A stretch of 7,596 bases of DNA from Bryobacterales bacterium (GTDB taxonomy: Bacteria > Acidobacteriota > Terriglobia > Bryobacterales > Bryobacteraceae): the NCBI GenBank assembly GCA_003139735.1, contig PLGA01000436.1, positions 1 to 7,596 of the forward strand, in the 5' to 3' direction. Positions 5,984 to 7,596 of the stretch are shown here, in pieces. The notes under the pieces are model-generated. The model saw only the letters and a list, made by a program, of their open reading frames with translations. It did not search any database and was not told the DNA's origin. How positions within the stretch are numbered: the stretch's first letter is position 1; every line of letters begins with the position of its first letter. The translations under genes and the position numbers were made by a program.

Positions 5984-7255
5984 ATGCGTTGGTATCTCGC
6001 GATTCCTGCCCTCCTCTTCCCGTTCGCGCTCCTGTGCGCCCAAGACGTTCGCCCCAAGGATGTCCGCGATATCGCTAAAAGCGGTTCGAGCGCAATTCCC
6101 CAGCTTGCGGGGTTGCTTAAGAACCCGGCCAAGGACGTTCGCCTCGAAGTCGTCAAGCAACTCATCGATATTGGCGGGCAGGGGAGCCTCGATCCCCTCA
6201 TCCAGGCCACCCAGGACAAAGATCCCGAAGTGCAGGCTCACGCCGCCGATGGCCTGGTCAATTTCTACTTCCCGGGTTACGCGGAGGATTCCGGCGTGGG
6301 AGGCTCGATCAAGCGCATCGGTTCGGGCATCAAGGGCATGTTCACCGATACCGACGACCAGGTAATCGACGCCTATATCTTGGTCCGCCCCGAGGTAATC
6401 GCCTCGCTCGGCAAGCTCATTTCGAGCGGGGGCAGTTCCGCGACGCGCGCCGACGCCGCCCGCGCCGTGGGCGTGCTCCGAGGCAAGGAGGACGTGCCCG
6501 ACCTCATCGAAGGCGTGCATTCCACCGATAGCGGCGTGATCTACGAATCCCTGGTCGCCCTTCAGAAGATCCGCGACGAATCGGCCGGACCGCGCGTTGA
6601 GTTCCGCCTGCACGATCTCGACAAGAAAGTGCAGATCGCGGACATCGCCACCGTCGGCGTGCTTCACGCTACCGATGCGCTGCCCACGCTGACCGATATT
6701 CTCAAACACTCGAGCGAAGCCGGCGTGCGGCGCGCCGCGCTCACCTCCATCGCTATGATGCCGGCCGAGAGCAGCCGTCCGCTCTATGCGCAGTACCTCA
6801 CAGATAAGGACGAGAACCTGCGCGCGGCGGCCGCGGAAGGCTATGCCAGGCTGCACGACCCCAAGGACCTTCCCATGCTGGAACAAGCCTGGAAGGATGA
6901 GGGCAAGACCGCGCCGCGCCTTGCGCTCGCCTTTGCGCAGGTGATGCTCGGCAAGAGGGATGTCAGCCAGTTCAGCCCGCTTCAGTTCCTGATCGATACC
7001 CTGGATTCGGGAAGTTATAGCGGCGTGGCGATGCCGTATCTGGTGGAGTTGGCGCGCGACGCCGCCGTCCGCACTGCGCTCTACCCGGCGCTTACCGGCG
7101 CCACCAAGGCCGAAAAAATCGGGTTGGCGCACGTGCTTGCCCGCAGCGGCGACCAGCAGACCATCCCCGCGCTTCAGAAGCTAAGCACCGACAAGGACTC
7201 CGATGTCGCGCAGGAAGGCTTGCGGGCGCTCCGCACGCTGCAGGCCAGAATGTAG
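5984..7255 (+). CDS. exported HEAT-repeat protein
   Basis: The 423-residue protein starts with a Sec signal peptide (RWYLAIPALLFPFALLCA, predicted cleavage after A19), so it acts outside the cytoplasm. The rest is an alpha-alpha solenoid of HEAT/PBS-lyase-like repeats. Clear units are AIPQLAGLLKNPAKDVRLEV, LDPLIQATQDKDPEVQAHAA, VPDLIEGVHSTDSGVIYESL, LPTLTDILKHSSEAGVRRAA, the YLTDKDENLRAAAAEGYARL unit and a last one near TIPALQKLSTDKDSDVAQEG. Between the second and third lies a Gly-rich insert (IKRIGSGIKGMFTDTDDQVID) that I recall as typical of an acidobacterial subfamily. There is no enzyme motif, so a scaffold or protein-binding role is inferred. The gene stands alone, has its own -10-like element, and ends before a hairpin. 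Confidence 0.87.
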   Translation: MRWYLAIPALLFPFALLCAQDVRPKDVRDIAKSGSSAIPQLAGLLKNPAKDVRLEVVKQLIDIGGQGSLDPLIQATQDKDPEVQAHAADGLVNFYFPGYAEDSGVGGSIKRIGSGIKGMFTDTDDQVIDAYILVRPEVIASLGKLISSGGSSATRADAARAVGVLRGKEDVPDLIEGVHSTDSGVIYESLVALQKIRDESAGPRVEFRLHDLDKKVQIADIATVGVLHATDALPTLTDILKHSSEAGVRRAALTSIAMMPAESSRPLYAQYLTDKDENLRAAAAEGYARLHDPKDLPMLEQAWKDEGKTAPRLALAFAQVMLGKRDVSQFSPLQFLIDTLDSGSYSGVAMPYLVELARDAAVRTALYPALTGATKAEKIGLAHVLARSGDQQTIPALQKLSTDKDSDVAQEGLRALRTLQARM

Positions 7256-7266
7256 GCAGTAGTACC

Positions 7267-7288
7267 GCCGCCGGTCTCCGCCGGCGGC
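7267..7288. terminator. GC-rich hairpin between convergent genes
   Basis: GCCGCCGG (7267-7274) and CCGGCGGC (7281-7288) form a perfect 8-bp stem with a 6-nt loop. It lies in the 40-bp gap between the ends of the HEAT-repeat gene and the convergent small gene. There is no T-tract on either side, so it is not a canonical intrinsic terminator; it may act in both directions as a pausing or 3'-end stabilising structure. Confidence 0.45.
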
Positions 7289-7295
7289 AACCCCG

Positions 7296-7505
7296 CTACT
7301 TGGCTTTCTTCTGCTTCTGTTGGCCGACGCGGACCTTGAAGTGCAACACCTTGGCTTCCTGGTGCGCCTTATGATCGTGGCGCGCCACCGCATCCGCCAG
7401 GTATTTATCGACATCCGCGCCCTGGGGCAGGACCGACATCAAGGTAAAACTCTCATTGCAGGTCGGGCAAAAAGGCCGGAACCGCTTCACATTCGGAATC
7501 GCCAT
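7296..7505 (-). CDS. small hypothetical protein with CPTC motif
   Basis: The protein is 69 residues counted from ATG 7505. RFRPFCPTCNESF puts C13 and C16 in a CxxC knuckle; a histidine-rich ARHDHKAH segment (H43, H45, H48) could supply further metal ligands, giving a possible zinc site with one knuckle. A strand-like VLHFKVRV follows, and the tail is very basic (QKQKKAK). It may bind zinc or nucleic acid, but this is inference; I do not recognise the family. The frame is open upstream with ATGs at 7517 and 7547. 7505 is preferred because a -10-like TAGAAT (7521-7516) overlaps ATG 7517 and would start transcription just before 7505. The gene is convergent with the HEAT-repeat gene. Confidence 0.65.
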   Translation of the reverse strand: MAIPNVKRFRPFCPTCNESFTLMSVLPQGADVDKYLADAVARHDHKAHQEAKVLHFKVRVGQQKQKKAK

Positions 7506-7515
7506 AACTTCAATC

Positions 7516-7521
7516 ATTCTA
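7516..7521 (-). promoter_or_regulatory. candidate -10 of the small CPTC gene
   Basis: TAGAAT on the minus strand overlaps ATG 7517 and lies 10 nt before ATG 7505. It matches TATAAT at four of six positions, including the conserved TA and final T. It implies a leader of only a few bases before 7505. Confidence 0.4.
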
Positions 7522-7547
7522 GCATGCCCGCTCGCCGCGCTGCCCAA

Positions 7548-7593
7548 GCCCCGTAAGGGCGCCAGAAACTAGTGCAGTGTCCAGGAATTAACT
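7548..7593 (-). repeat. right copy of edge repeat with adjoining palindrome
   Basis: GCCC (7548-7551) and GGGC (7557-7560) form a small hairpin, followed after 15 bases by the 18-bp sequence at 7576-7593, whose reverse complement is AGTTAATTCCTGGACACT. This matches 59-76 at 16 of 18 positions in the opposite orientation. The order of parts is the same as at the left edge: terminal sequence outside, palindrome inside. The element probably continues past the window. Confidence 0.5.
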
Positions 7594-7596
7594 ATA

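Noticed and set aside
5930..7132. 400-codon minus-strand open frame opposite the HEAT-repeat gene
   Set aside because: The plus strand encodes a signal peptide and clear HEAT repeats; the minus frame shows no recognisable domain.

Overview
The window looks like a GC-rich bacterial chromosome segment. Codon use, the set of conserved hypothetical genes and the start-site style (a -10-like hexamer just before the start codon, often no Shine-Dalgarno) suggest an Acidobacteriota genome of the Solibacter/Bryobacter kind. That placement is inference from family resemblance, not from a marker gene. No rRNA, tRNA, CRISPR array or transposase gene was seen.

Layout. Positions 1-200 hold no gene: two small GC-rich palindromes and an 18-bp sequence that recurs, inverted, at the far right edge (7576-7593). 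Next comes an HD-domain hydrolase gene (211-798, +). Its 3' end overlaps a compact minus-strand pair: a DUF4342-like small membrane protein (955-1212) and a 59-codon ORF with only the C-terminal half of a VOC/glyoxalase domain (774-953). A PIN-domain (VapC-like) ORF on the plus strand (about 1153-1596) runs head-to-head into the DUF4342 gene, overlaps its 5' end, and has His where the first catalytic Asp is expected. This 0.8-kb patch is the most irregular part of the window and looks like a rearrangement scar or a set of gene remnants.

The centre holds a 548-codon uncharacterised gene with a GNAT-like core (1651-3297, +). It converges, with a 9-bp stop-to-stop overlap, on a minus-strand operon of signal peptidase I (lepB, 4734-5531) followed by an HtrA/DegQ-type periplasmic serine protease with two PDZ domains (3289-4722). 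These two envelope genes fit together: one cleaves signal peptides during export, the other handles protein quality control outside the cytoplasm. Divergent from lepB is a small helical protein (5624-5938, GTG start with a clear RBS).

The right part holds an exported HEAT-repeat protein (5984-7255, +) and a small convergent gene for a CPTC-containing protein (7296-7505, -), separated by a GC-rich hairpin. Most of the window is ordinary housekeeping or conserved-hypothetical sequence. I do not see a complete new system. The candidates worth a second look are the DUF4342/half-VOC/PIN patch, the GNAT-like 548-residue protein and the inverted edge repeats.
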